Shown one piece after another: positions 8,211-16,749 of a DNA stretch of 64,000 bases. Below the pieces are notes generated by a model. The model did not search any database and was not told the origin of the DNA. It saw nothing but the letters and a program-made list of their open reading frames with translations. The stretch comes from Pseudomonas sp. H1h. GTDB taxonomy: Bacteria > Pseudomonadota > Gammaproteobacteria > Pseudomonadales > Pseudomonadaceae. The first letter of the stretch is position 1, and each line of letters opens with the position of its first letter. The DNA is taken from the NCBI RefSeq assembly GCF_000633255.1, contig NZ_AYMJ01000025.1, forward strand, positions 94,036 to 158,035, written 5' to 3'. The translations under genes and the position numbers were made by a program.

Positions 8211-9584
8211 ATGCTGTATGAACGCGCAATAAAACCGGCCCTGGGTTGGCTACTGTTGTTGTGCCTGAGTGGATTCGTCCGCGGCGGGATGGCGGCGCAA
8301 ATGGTGCTGCACGAACAGGTGCAGGCACAGAAGATCGAGCAGATTGAGCTGGACGATCGGGAGCGGCGCTGGATACGTGACAACCCCCGCGTGACGGTCG
8401 CTTCGGTGCAGTACCCTTTGTACCTGTTTCAGGACGAACACGGGCACTGGGCTGGCTTGAACATCGATGTGCTCAAGCGCATCAGTGCCATGACCGGTTT
8501 GCAGTTTGTGCACGAGGAATCGTTTTCCACTGATCAGATGCTGGAGCGCCTGCAAACCGGGGTGGCGGATCTGAGTACCACCCTGGCCATGAACGATGAG
8601 CGCAAAACCTTCCTCGACTTCAGTCATGCCTTTGGCGGTGCCGGCTGGGTGTTCGTCGGTCGCAAGGACGAACCGGCCATCCAGTCGCTCGAGCAACTGG
8701 TGAAGCGGGTGCTGGTATTGCCCGCCAGGCATGCGCTGGAGGAGGCTGTGCGGCGCCAATATCCGTCAATCGAGATTCTTTCAGTCAAGACGTATGCCGA
8801 AGCGCGGGCGCTGGTCGAAAGCGGTGAGGCCTACGCCACCATCGAAAATGAAATCGGTGCGCAGTTGTACCCTTCCGGGCTGCTCAAGGTCGGCGGGTTG
8901 GTGGACGGGCGCTGGGAGGCCGATCACCTGGCCATCCGCAAGGGCTTGCCCGAACTGGAGAGTATCCTCAACAAGGCGTTGGGCGCCTTTCCCGTCACAG
9001 AGTTGCGCGCCATCCGGGTGAAGTGGCTGGGTGGTGTATCGCCGCCGGCGCCGCTTACGCTGTGGGACGAGATCGTCGATTGGTGCTGCTGGGGCATGGG
9101 TGGGCTAGGGGGCTTCGGGCTGCTGTCATTGGTGTGGAATCGGCGGCTGGCGGCGGTCATCCGGCAACGCTGCGAAGCGGAAAAACACCTGGGTGACCAA
9201 TTGGCCTTTCAGCATGCGTTGATCGATGCGATGCCCGATCCGGTCTTCGTTCGCGACCTGCAAGGCCGGCTGGTGATGTGCAATCGTAGCTATGAGGAGG
9301 CGCTTTCAATCCGGCTCGAGCAAGTGCAGGGCCGAATGCTGTTCGAAGTCGATGCGCTGCCCGACGCCACTGCCCGGATGCTGCACGACGAGTTCATGGT
9401 GCAGATGCACACGCGCAAGGCCCGTTTCAGCAAACGCCAATTGGCGTTCAAGAGTGGTCCCAAGGCGATTTATCAATGGACCGTGCCGTTTTACTGCGCC
9501 GACGGCCAATTGCGTGGCCTGCTCGGTGGCTGGACCGACATCAGCCAGCGCCGTACGGAATGCGGTTGCCGATGTCCGCACTGA
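8211..9584 (+). CDS. BvgS/EvgS-like sensor truncated after the PAS domain
   Basis: A 457-residue protein with a signal peptide (~1-28), one periplasmic Venus-flytrap solute-binding domain of the SBP_bac_3 type (~45-275; NPRVTVASVQYPLYLF, GHWAGLNIDVLKRISAMTGL, DLSTTLAMNDERKTFLDFS), one membrane segment (~293-312), a short linker helix and a cytoplasmic PAS domain (~340-450; AMPDPVFVRDLQGRLVMCNR). BvgS/EvgS family members continue into a histidine kinase plus receiver and Hpt modules. Here the chain ends about eight residues after GGWTDISQRR, and no H-box or ATP-binding motif follows in any frame before the next gene. ATG 8211 was preferred over GTG 8205 because GAAGGAAG lies 6 bases upstream. 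It is probably a decayed hybrid kinase, or a ligand sensor acting on another kinase. Confidence 0.75.
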   Translation: MLYERAIKPALGWLLLLCLSGFVRGGMAAQMVLHEQVQAQKIEQIELDDRERRWIRDNPRVTVASVQYPLYLFQDEHGHWAGLNIDVLKRISAMTGLQFVHEESFSTDQMLERLQTGVADLSTTLAMNDERKTFLDFSHAFGGAGWVFVGRKDEPAIQSLEQLVKRVLVLPARHALEEAVRRQYPSIEILSVKTYAEARALVESGEAYATIENEIGAQLYPSGLLKVGGLVDGRWEADHLAIRKGLPELESILNKALGAFPVTELRAIRVKWLGGVSPPAPLTLWDEIVDWCCWGMGGLGGFGLLSLVWNRRLAAVIRQRCEAEKHLGDQLAFQHALIDAMPDPVFVRDLQGRLVMCNRSYEEALSIRLEQVQGRMLFEVDALPDATARMLHDEFMVQMHTRKARFSKRQLAFKSGPKAIYQWTVPFYCADGQLRGLLGGWTDISQRRTECGCRCPH

Positions 9585-9595
9585 AGATGGGAAAT

Positions 9596-9607
9596 GTCCT
9601 ATAGGAC
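9596..9607. promoter_or_regulatory. 12-bp perfect palindrome upstream of the receiver gene
   Basis: GTCCTATAGGAC is a perfect palindrome 12 bases after the sensor stop codon and about 95 bases before the receiver start. It could be the binding site of a dimeric response regulator; no direct evidence. Confidence 0.4.
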
Positions 9608-9701
9608 GCGGCGCCTTTTCCGATGGGATGCCGAGGACGGCTCCCCTAGAGTGAACGGACCCTGCGGCAAGAGTCCGCCACTGCTGTTTCCGAGGTCGCC
9701 G

Positions 9702-10109
9702 ATGCGCTCGCTAAAAGTCCTGATTCTTGAACCCAATCCGTTCCAGCTGATGGCATTGCATCAGATGCTCAACGCCATCGGCATCTACGACGTGCTGACC
9801 GCGCCGACGCTGTCTTCAGCGCTGGTTTCCCTGGGCCATCGCGGCACCGTGGATATTGCGATCTGCGATCCGCAGCTCAAGGGCGGCGACGGCATGGCAC
9901 TGATCCATCATCTGTCGGCACAACGTGAGGCACGTGGGTTGATTCTATTGGGACCGGTGGCGGCGGGTCTGCTCGCCGATCTCGAACGCCTGTTGCAGGC
10001 ACGCGAGCCCATGTTGCTGGGGCGCCTGCATACGCCGGTCTCGGCGGTCCTGATGAGAGGCCAGCTGGACGCCTATCTGGCTGCCACACGTGCGCCGGTC
10101 AGCGCCTGA
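9702..10109 (+). CDS. Stand-alone response-regulator receiver protein
   Basis: A 135-residue protein that is essentially one CheY-like receiver domain: strand LKVLILEPNPFQ with the acidic pocket reduced to Glu, then DIAICDPQLKGGDGMAL with the phosphoacceptor Asp at ~56. The usual Lys near the end is not obvious, so phosphorylation chemistry may be altered. There is no DNA-binding or enzyme output domain. It lies just downstream of the kinase-less BvgS-like sensor, matching the common arrangement where a hybrid kinase is followed by its regulator. ATG 9702 was chosen because the domain starts there; upstream residues from 9594 look non-coding. Confidence 0.75.
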   Translation: MRSLKVLILEPNPFQLMALHQMLNAIGIYDVLTAPTLSSALVSLGHRGTVDIAICDPQLKGGDGMALIHHLSAQREARGLILLGPVAAGLLADLERLLQAREPMLLGRLHTPVSAVLMRGQLDAYLAATRAPVSA

Positions 10110-10272
10110 ACAGCGCCGATATTTTTCTGTCATCTTCAGCGTGCATGCTCTGAAAGACCGGTAAACGCTCAGGGAGGAGCCCGGTATTCAGAACTTTCTT
10201 CTCGGGCCGGTGGTCATTTATTGTGAACACGCCCCAGGCACAATGTTTTCGGACTATTGAGTGGAGATCGAG

Positions 10273-10554
10273 ATGGAAAGTATCAGTCTATTGCTCGGTG
10301 AGGCTCTGAGCCCGTATCAGGTGACGTTGACCCCTCGTGGTGCCCACGGCGAATGCCTGGTGACCTTGAGGAACAGCAACGGCGCCCTCGTGGTGGAGCG
10401 CGAATTCAATCAGGCACAGTTGACCGACAAACGCCTGCTGACAGATGTGGTCGACGGTTTGCATCGCGACGTCCTGATCGCCGAAGGGCGACTGGAACCC
10501 TGTGTCATCGCGGCCTTGCGCAATGCAGTGCTGGATAAGCGCGCGGCCCTGTAA
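10273..10554 (+). CDS. DUF3509 family protein
   Basis: A 93-residue soluble protein with no signal peptide or membrane segment. The pattern VTLTPRG...CLVTLRNSNGALVVER...LTDVVDGLHRDVLIAEG matches the small DUF3509 family common in Pseudomonas, whose function is unknown. The ATG at 10273 has GGAG 7 bases upstream; a GTG at 10261 is less likely. It is followed by a noncoding stretch that ends in a strong terminator. Confidence 0.8.
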   Translation: MESISLLLGEALSPYQVTLTPRGAHGECLVTLRNSNGALVVEREFNQAQLTDKRLLTDVVDGLHRDVLIAEGRLEPCVIAALRNAVLDKRAAL

Positions 10555-10599
10555 AGATGAAATATTTTTTGTGGGAACCTTCCTGCATCCCCGTCAGTC

Positions 10600-10718
10600 A
10601 GACCCCATAACAGCAGGATCAAGCATTGTGCTCCGGTGCTTGTCGCTTGCTGCTACGGGTCTTTATGTAGACCACGTTTAACCCCGAGTCGTCTCCCCAC
10701 TTCTCGGGGTTTCTTTTT
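10600..10718 (+). ncRNA. Candidate small RNA ending in a strong terminator
   Basis: Between the DUF3509 stop (10554) and the convergent gene ending at 10731 there is no open frame, but the DNA has the shape of an sRNA gene. A GGAACC box near 10575, with TCAGA about 17 bases later, loosely resembles an AlgU-type promoter. Short complementary blocks such as GGGTCTTTATGTAGACC follow, and the stretch ends in the CCCCGAG/CTCGGGG terminator with a T-rich tail at 10718. The 5' end is a guess. It could instead be only a long 3' UTR of the DUF3509 gene. I cannot match it with confidence to a named sRNA. Confidence 0.45.
10681..10718 (+). terminator. Rho-independent terminator
   Basis: ACCCCGAG and CTCGGGGT form an 8-bp stem followed by TTCTTTTT. 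It ends the DUF3509/candidate sRNA transcript before the convergent gene. Confidence 0.88.
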
Positions 10719-10730
10719 GCCCGCAGGTTT

Positions 10731-11684
10731 TCACTGCGCGGTCTGTTGCTCGAAAAACATACGCGCCTGTTCGAGATAATCGCTGCGCATACCCGGGTCC
10801 AGCCAGTCGGCGTAGAGCTCGTTCAGGTGCTCGTGGGGCAGTGTGCGCAGCAGTTGATTGATTTCGGTGATGGCCTGCCGGCCCTGAGGGGTATCGGAGC
10901 AGCCGACGTATCCCGAGAGGTATTTGCCCGTGCCCTGGATCGGATAGAACACCAGTTCATCCTCGGCAATTTGCGCCTGATGGGCCTGGTAGCGGATCTC
11001 CGGCCAATAACCCAATACCACTTGAAGGCGGCCCAGGCGCTGCATCGACAGCAGGCTGCCGAGTGCATCGTTGCCGTAATGGGGGGTTAGCGCACCGTCG
11101 GGTGCCTGTTTCAACAGAGCATCGAGAAACTCACCGTAACTGCGCTCGGCCACGACCCCGACCTTTTGTTCGGCTTTGGCCAAAAACGCCGCCAGATCGA
11201 CTTCACCGTCGACCACATAAGGTTCCAGCACTTCCCGATCTTTCTGACGGACCACCAGGCCATTGCTGACGGCGCGAAATGCCGGAAAGGAGAAAGCAAT
11301 CCATTGGGTACGCTCCTTGCTCCAGATCAGCGACGGATCACAGGTGAAAGACGGCTCGTGCAGCATCTGCATGCCGCGGGCGCGGTTGACCCGCATCAGT
11401 GTGTGTTCGTATTGCGGCATGCCGGCGATCAGCATCGGCAGCAATTGATCGATCACGCCCTGACCCTTTTTCGGGCCTTCGAAGATGGTCAGGGGCGGCA
11501 GATCGCGCATTAACCAGATCAGTGTCGGTTTGGCCTGGGCCCAGGCGGGGAGGGCCAGCAGAAACAACAGGCCGAACAGCCGCCACGTCCACCAGTGGTG
11601 GGCGCGGTTGGCGTTCGATGTCTGCCGATGGTTCAGCTTAAATGGCTCCGTCTGCGCGCAAGCGGGCGATCTGCTGTTCGTCAT
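10731..11684 (-). CDS. Secreted solute-binding-like protein (TIGR02285-type)
   Basis: About 317 residues from the ATG at 11684. A hydrophobic signal segment (RLFGLLFLLALPAWAQA) starts about 30 residues in, and the mature part has an SBP_bac_3-like layout: PTLIWLMRDLPPLTIFEG, MQMLHEPSFTCDPSLIWSKER, SFPAFRAVSNGLVVRQ. This matches the periplasmic TIGR02285 family of unknown ligand. The ATG at 11684 overlaps the end of the upstream CoA-transferase gene by 47 bases and gives an unusually long n-region. A non-ATG start nearer the signal peptide is possible, since no ATG lies between. It is likely translationally coupled to that gene. Confidence 0.72.
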   Translation of the reverse strand: MTNSRSPACAQTEPFKLNHRQTSNANRAHHWWTWRLFGLLFLLALPAWAQAKPTLIWLMRDLPPLTIFEGPKKGQGVIDQLLPMLIAGMPQYEHTLMRVNRARGMQMLHEPSFTCDPSLIWSKERTQWIAFSFPAFRAVSNGLVVRQKDREVLEPYVVDGEVDLAAFLAKAEQKVGVVAERSYGEFLDALLKQAPDGALTPHYGNDALGSLLSMQRLGRLQVVLGYWPEIRYQAHQAQIAEDELVFYPIQGTGKYLSGYVGCSDTPQGRQAITEINQLLRTLPHEHLNELYADWLDPGMRSDYLEQARMFFEQQTAQ

Positions 11685-12837
11685 AGCCAAGATCGTGGAG
11701 TACCTGCGCATTGTGTTCACCGAGCTGAGGCCCGACCCATTCGGAACTGCCCGGTGTCTCAGAGAGTTTCGGCACGATGCCCGGCATCTTGAAAGGCTTG
11801 CCGTCCGGCAGTTTGGCCTGCAGGAACATCTCGCGCGCCAGGTATTGCGGATCGCTGAACATGTCCTCGGCGCTGAAGATCCGGCTGGCCGGCACCTCTG
11901 CCTGATTGAGCAGGTCGAGCACACTTTGCAGCGGCAGCGAATTGACCCAGCGGTCGATCACCCCATACAACTCGTCACGCCGGGTATCACGCCCGTCGTT
12001 GCTCGCCAGCGTCGGGTCATTGGCCAGATCCTCGCGGCCGATGATCAGCATGAAGCGCTTGAAGATCGCGTCGCCATTGGCACCGATCTGCACATGCTTG
12101 CCATCGGCGCTGGTGTGGATCGATGACGGCGTGATGCCCGGCATGATATTGCCGGTGCGCTCACGGATGAAACCGAACACGTCGAACTCCGGGACCATGC
12201 TTTCCATCATGGCGAAAATCGCCTCGTACAGCGCCACATCGACGACTTGGCCGACCCCGCCATTGACTTCGCGATGACGCAGCGCCATCAGCGCACCGAT
12301 CACGCCCCACAGCGCCGCAATCGAGTCACCGATGGAAATCCCGGTGCGCACTGGTGGTCGGTCTTCGAAACCGGTGATGTAGCGCAAACCGCCCATGGAT
12401 TCGCCGACCGCGCCGAAGCCCGGTTGATCCTTCATCGGCCCGGTCTGGCCGAAGCCCGAGAGGCGCACCATCACCAGTTTCGGATTTAGCGCGTGCAGGG
12501 TTTCCCAGCTCAGCCCGAGTTTCTCCAGTACCCCGGGGCGAAAGTTCTCGATCAGGATGTCGGCTTCACCAAGCAGTTTTTTCAGGATTGCCAGGCCTTC
12601 GGGGTGTTTGAGGTTCAGTGTCAGCGATTTTTTGTTGCGCGCCTGAACGAACCACCACAACGAGGTGCCTTCATATAACTTGCGCCACTTGCGCAGTGGG
12701 TCGCCGCCGTCCGGCGATTCGATCTTGATCACTTCAGCGCCGAACTCGCCGCAAATGCGCGAGGCAAACGGCCCGGCAATCAACGTACCCAATTCAATGA
12801 CTTTCACACCGCTGAGCGGTTTGTTGGCGAACGGCAT
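11638..12837 (-). CDS. CaiB/BaiF family CoA transferase
   Basis: A 399-residue class III CoA transferase that moves CoA between carboxylic acids through an acyl-enzyme on Asp. Family features are GVKVIELGTLIAGPFASRIC at the N-terminus, GAEVIKIESP, LTLNLKHPEG, DILIENFRPGVLEKLGL and the catalytic Asp in VVDVALYEA. The closest named relatives are formyl-CoA and succinyl-CoA:dicarboxylate transferases, but the substrate cannot be fixed. It starts at ATG 12837 and its 3' end overlaps the next gene on the same strand. Confidence 0.9.
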   Translation of the reverse strand: MPFANKPLSGVKVIELGTLIAGPFASRICGEFGAEVIKIESPDGGDPLRKWRKLYEGTSLWWFVQARNKKSLTLNLKHPEGLAILKKLLGEADILIENFRPGVLEKLGLSWETLHALNPKLVMVRLSGFGQTGPMKDQPGFGAVGESMGGLRYITGFEDRPPVRTGISIGDSIAALWGVIGALMALRHREVNGGVGQVVDVALYEAIFAMMESMVPEFDVFGFIRERTGNIMPGITPSSIHTSADGKHVQIGANGDAIFKRFMLIIGREDLANDPTLASNDGRDTRRDELYGVIDRWVNSLPLQSVLDLLNQAEVPASRIFSAEDMFSDPQYLAREMFLQAKLPDGKPFKMPGIVPKLSETPGSSEWVGPQLGEHNAQVLHDLGYDEQQIARLRADGAI

Positions 12838-12983
12838 ACTGAATCCTGTAGGACAAGGCTGAGCGGATACAGCGTTTTAACATAGCCGGCCGTCAGACGC
12901 CGCAGGTTGATCGCCATCAATTCGATGATTGCCTACCGCATCGGTTAGACTTGCCGACTTTCCTCGTATCAAGAAGCCCGTTC

Positions 12984-13526
12984 ATGGCCCAGCCGTCTAC
13001 CACCTACAAATTCGAACTGAACCTCACTGACCTCGACCGCAACGTCTACGAGAGCGTCAAGCAGACCATCGCCCGTCACCCTTCGGAAACCGAAGAGCGC
13101 ATGACCGTGCGGCTGCTGGCCTACGCCCTCTGGTACAACGAGTTGCTGTCGTTTGGCCGTGGTCTGTCGGACGTGGATGAACCTGCGCTGTGGGAAAAGA
13201 GCCTGGATGACCGTGTCCTGCACTGGATCGAAGTCGGCCAGCCGGACGCCGATCGTCTGACCTGGTGCTCGCGTCGCACCGAGCGCACCAGCCTGCTGGC
13301 CTATGGCAGCCTGCGTGTGTGGGAAGGCAAAGTCGTACCGGTGGCCAAGAACCTGAAAAACGTCAACATCGCCGCCGTGCCGCAAGAAGTGCTGGAAACC
13401 CTGGCCAAGGACATGCCACGCGTCATCAAGTGGGACGTGATGATCAGCGAAGGCACGATCTTTGTCACCGACGACCGTGGTCAGCACGAAGTCCAACTGG
13501 AATGGCTGGCAGGCGAGCGCGGCTGA
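12984..13526 (+). CDS. yaeQ: YaeQ family protein
   Basis: A 180-residue cytosolic protein of the YaeQ family, a compact PD-(D/E)xK nuclease-like fold whose cellular role is not established. Recognisable parts are TYKFELNLTDLDRNVYES, ERMTVRLLAYALWYNE, PALWEKSLDDRVLHWIEVG and IKWDVMISEGTIFVTD. ATG 12984 begins the family N-terminus; the upstream extension to 12951 has no support. It lies 54 bases before recJ on the same strand. Confidence 0.93.
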   Translation: MAQPSTTYKFELNLTDLDRNVYESVKQTIARHPSETEERMTVRLLAYALWYNELLSFGRGLSDVDEPALWEKSLDDRVLHWIEVGQPDADRLTWCSRRTERTSLLAYGSLRVWEGKVVPVAKNLKNVNIAAVPQEVLETLAKDMPRVIKWDVMISEGTIFVTDDRGQHEVQLEWLAGERG

Positions 13527-13580
13527 TCCGGCGTCGCTACTGATTAATCCCACGTATTCAAGAGAAGTTTCCGTTACCCC

Positions 13581-15290
13581 ATGCGTATTGATCCTCGACC
13601 GTTGCCTGCCACTCTGCCGTTTCTCGGTGACCTGCCACCTCTGCTGACCCGTTTGTACGCGGCACGGGGTGTGCAGTCCGAGGCGGAGCTGGATAAAAGT
13701 CTGGCGCGGCTGATTCCGTTCCAGCAGCTCAAGGGCATCGATGCGGCAGTGGAGCTGTTGGTGACGGCGCTGGAGCAGCGCCAACGCATTCTGATCGTCG
13801 GCGACTTCGACGCCGACGGTGCGACGGCCAGTACGGTCGGCGTGCTCGGCTTGCGTCTGCTGGGCGCGGCGCATGTGGATTATCTGGTGCCGAACCGCTT
13901 CGAATACGGCTATGGCCTGACGCCGGAAATCGTCGAAGTCGCGCTGACCCGCGAGCCTCAGTTGCTGATCACCGTCGACAACGGCATCTCCAGCGTCGAA
14001 GGTGTGGCAGCGGCGAAAAAGGCTGGGCTCAAGGTATTGATCACCGATCACCACTTGCCCGGTGATGAACTGCCGCTGGCCGATGCGCTGGTCAACCCGA
14101 ACCAGCCTGGCTGCGAGTTTCCGAGCAAGGCACTGGCCGGGGTCGGGGTGATTTTCTACGTGTTGATGGCCTTGCGCGCGCGCCTGCGCAGCCTCGGCTG
14201 GTACGAGAGCAAGCCACAGCCGAACATCGGCGAACTGCTCGATCTGGTGGCGCTGGGCAGCGTCGCCGACGTGGTGCCGCTGGACGCCAACAACCGGATT
14301 CTGGTGCATCAGGGCCTCGAGCGGATTCGCGCCGGGCGCGCACGGCCGGGGATCAAGGCGATTCTCGACGTCGCCAAGCGTGACGCAGCGCGCATCACGT
14401 CCACCGACTTGGGATTCATCGTCGGCCCGCGCCTGAACGCGGCGGGACGCCTCGACGACATGAGCCTGGGGATCGAATGCCTGCTGACCGCCGACGCCAA
14501 CCTGGCGCGGGAAATGGCCGCGCAACTGGACGGCATGAACCAGGACCGCAAATCCATCGAGCAGGGCATGCAGCGTGAAGCGCTGGCCCAGCTCAAGGAC
14601 TTGCCGGTGGAATCGATGCCGTTCGGCCTGTGCCTGTTCGATCCCGAGTGGCATCAGGGCGTCATCGGCATTCTCGCCTCGCGGATGAAAGAGCGTTATT
14701 TCCGCCCGACCATTGCCTTCGCCGACGCCGGTGACGGCCTGCTCAAGGGCTCGGGGCGTTCGGTGCAGGGCTTCCACATTCGCGATGCCCTGAGCGTGGT
14801 GGCCGCGCAGCATCCGAACCTGATCGCCAAATACGGGGGGCACGCGATGGCCGCCGGCCTGACCTTGCCGCAGGAGAATTTTGCGCTGTTCGCCGAGGCA
14901 TTCGACGCCGAGGTGCGCCGGCAACTTCGCGAAGAAGACCTGACCGGGCGCATGCTGTCGGATGGCACGCTGGCGGTGGAGGAATTCCACCTCGAACTGG
15001 CCCGCGCCCTGCGTCACGCCGGACCTTGGGGCCAGCACTTTCCGGAGCCGCTGTTCCATGGTGTGTTTCAGTTGGTCGAGCAGCGGGTGGTCGGCGAGCG
15101 GCACCTGAAAGTGGTGCTGAAAAGCGAGTGCGGTTCGGTGAAGCTGGATGGCATTGCGTTTGGTATTGACCGTGATGTCTGGCCGAACCCGACGATTCAA
15201 TGGGTCGAGCTGGCCTACAAGCTCGACGTCAACGAATTTCGTGGCAACGAGACGGTGCAATTGATGATTGCCCACATCGAACCGCGTTGA
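13581..15290 (+). CDS. recJ: Single-stranded-DNA exonuclease RecJ
   Basis: A 569-residue 5'-3' ssDNA exonuclease of the DHH family, acting in RecF-pathway recombination, base-excision and mismatch repair. Motif I is VGDFDADGATAS (~72-83), the DHH signature is LITDHHLPGD (~153-162), and GPRLNAAGRLDDM and KGSGRSVQGFHI are the later phosphoesterase and DHHA1 motifs, with GGHAMAAGLT near the C-terminal domain. Length matches the family. Confidence 0.97.
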   Translation: MRIDPRPLPATLPFLGDLPPLLTRLYAARGVQSEAELDKSLARLIPFQQLKGIDAAVELLVTALEQRQRILIVGDFDADGATASTVGVLGLRLLGAAHVDYLVPNRFEYGYGLTPEIVEVALTREPQLLITVDNGISSVEGVAAAKKAGLKVLITDHHLPGDELPLADALVNPNQPGCEFPSKALAGVGVIFYVLMALRARLRSLGWYESKPQPNIGELLDLVALGSVADVVPLDANNRILVHQGLERIRAGRARPGIKAILDVAKRDAARITSTDLGFIVGPRLNAAGRLDDMSLGIECLLTADANLAREMAAQLDGMNQDRKSIEQGMQREALAQLKDLPVESMPFGLCLFDPEWHQGVIGILASRMKERYFRPTIAFADAGDGLLKGSGRSVQGFHIRDALSVVAAQHPNLIAKYGGHAMAAGLTLPQENFALFAEAFDAEVRRQLREEDLTGRMLSDGTLAVEEFHLELARALRHAGPWGQHFPEPLFHGVFQLVEQRVVGERHLKVVLKSECGSVKLDGIAFGIDRDVWPNPTIQWVELAYKLDVNEFRGNETVQLMIAHIEPR

Positions 15291-15295
15291 CCCCA

Positions 15296-15360
15296 TTCGC
15301 GAGCAGGTTCGCTCCCTCCGGTACGGTGTTGCCCTTGTGGGAGCGAGCCTGCTCGCGAAG
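15296..15360. repeat. REP doublet (REPIN), left arm degraded
   Basis: TTCGCGAGCAGGTTCGCTCC at left and GGGAGCGAGCCTGCTCGCGA at right. The left arm has lost its CCCACAG tail. The rest of the recJ-oxidoreductase gap (15361-15558) shows no gene. Confidence 0.85.
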
Positions 15361-15558
15361 GCGGTCTTTCACACACAGAATCACTCTGAACCCTGCCTCA
15401 TCCCCAGTTGTCGACTAGGCTCTAAGCACTGCTTGATTGGCCTTGTGACGTCTTGTCGAATGTTTTGCCCGCGGGGGCGGGTGCTGCACCTTTTCCTGTC
15501 ACTCGTCGACTTTTCAAACAGAACCCTGGAGCCTGCCCACTGATTTGAGAGGTGCCCC

Positions 15559-16665
15559 ATGAGTCTGCTGCTCGAACCCTTTACCCTTCGCCAACTGACC
15601 CTGCCCAACCGCATCGCCGTGTCGCCGATGTGCCAGTATTCCAGCGTCGACGGTCTGGCCAACGACTGGCATCTGGTGCACCTGGGCAGCCGCGCGGTGG
15701 GCGGCGCCGGCCTGGTCTTCACCGAGGCCACGGCGGTCACCGCCGACGGGCGGATCACCGCCGAAGACCTCGGTTTGTGGAACGATGAACAGATTGAACC
15801 GCTGCAACGCATCACCCGTTTCATCACCGCCCAAGGCGCAGTCGCCGGCATTCAACTGGCCCACGCCGGGCGCAAGGCCAGCACCCATCGGCCGTGGCTC
15901 GGCAAGCATGGCAGCGTCAAACTGGACGATGGCGGCTGGACCCCGGTCGGGCCATCGCCCATCGCCTTCGACCCGCAACACACACAACCGAAACAACTCG
16001 ATGAAGCGCAGATCGGCGAGGTCATTCAAGCCTTCGTCGCCGCTGCCAAGCGCGCGCTGACTGCAGGTTTCAGTGTGGTCGAGGTGCATGCCGCCCACGG
16101 TTATCTGCTGCATCAGTTTCTTTCGCCGCTGAGCAATCAGCGCCGCGATCAATACGGTGGTTCGTTCGAAAACCGCATTCGGCTGGTGCTGCAAGTCACC
16201 GAGGCCGTTCGCGAGGTATGGCCGGAAGAGTTGCCGGTGTTCGTGCGCGTATCGGCCACCGACTGGGTTGAGGACGGCTGGAACCCGGATGAAACCGTGG
16301 AACTGGCACGCCGTCTCAAGGCGCTGGGGGTGGATCTGATTGACGTCTCGTCCGGTGGCACCGCCGCCAACGCCGAAATACCGGTCGGGCCGGGTTATCA
16401 AACGCGCTTCGCCGAACGGGTGCGCAAGGAGTCAGGCATCGCCACTGGCACCGTGGGCATGATTACCGAACCGGCGCAGGCCGAGCACATTCTGCGCACC
16501 TGCCAGGCCGACATCATCTTCCTCGCCCGCGAGCTGCTGCGTGACCCGTACTGGCCGTTGCACGCCGACGATGATCTGGGCGGGCGCAAAGCGGTGTGGC
16601 CGGCGCAATACCAGCGTGCGACCCATCGTGATCAGCCGATTCACGAATCCGATCTGCGTGATTGA
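15559..16665 (+). CDS. NADH:flavin oxidoreductase, Old Yellow Enzyme (YqjM/XenA type)
   Basis: A 368-residue FMN TIM-barrel ene-reductase that should reduce electron-poor C=C bonds of enones or xenobiotics with NAD(P)H. The YqjM/XenA subclass is shown by AVSPMCQYSS (active-site Cys ~26), GIQLAHAGRKAS, the substrate-binding His pair in EVHAAHGYLLHQFLSP and QYGGSFENR. The FMN phosphate loop is TGTVGMI with FLARELLRDPYWP at the end. It is monocistronic with its own terminator. Physiological substrate unknown. Confidence 0.92.
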   Translation: MSLLLEPFTLRQLTLPNRIAVSPMCQYSSVDGLANDWHLVHLGSRAVGGAGLVFTEATAVTADGRITAEDLGLWNDEQIEPLQRITRFITAQGAVAGIQLAHAGRKASTHRPWLGKHGSVKLDDGGWTPVGPSPIAFDPQHTQPKQLDEAQIGEVIQAFVAAAKRALTAGFSVVEVHAAHGYLLHQFLSPLSNQRRDQYGGSFENRIRLVLQVTEAVREVWPEELPVFVRVSATDWVEDGWNPDETVELARRLKALGVDLIDVSSGGTAANAEIPVGPGYQTRFAERVRKESGIATGTVGMITEPAQAEHILRTCQADIIFLARELLRDPYWPLHADDDLGGRKAVWPAQYQRATHRDQPIHESDLRD

Positions 16666-16689
16666 TTCCAGGCCTGAGTAACGTTTATA

Positions 16690-16719
16690 AAAACCCGCCA
16701 TTGAACCGGCGGGTTTTTT
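16690..16719 (+). terminator. Rho-independent terminator
   Basis: AAACCCGCC pairs with GGCGGGTTT around ATTGAACC, followed by TTTTT. It ends the oxidoreductase transcript. Confidence 0.9.
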
Positions 16720-16749
16720 CTGGCCTGCCATTTGCCAAGGAAGTCGAGC

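Noticed and set aside
12969..15296. 775-codon minus-strand open frame opposite yaeQ and recJ
   Set aside because: Antisense shadow spanning two well-identified genes on the other strand, with no recognisable motif.
15268..15543. Short plus-strand frames after recJ
   Set aside because: They translate REP sequence (the ERACSRR/ASLLAK-type peptides seen at every REP) and have no ribosome-binding site.
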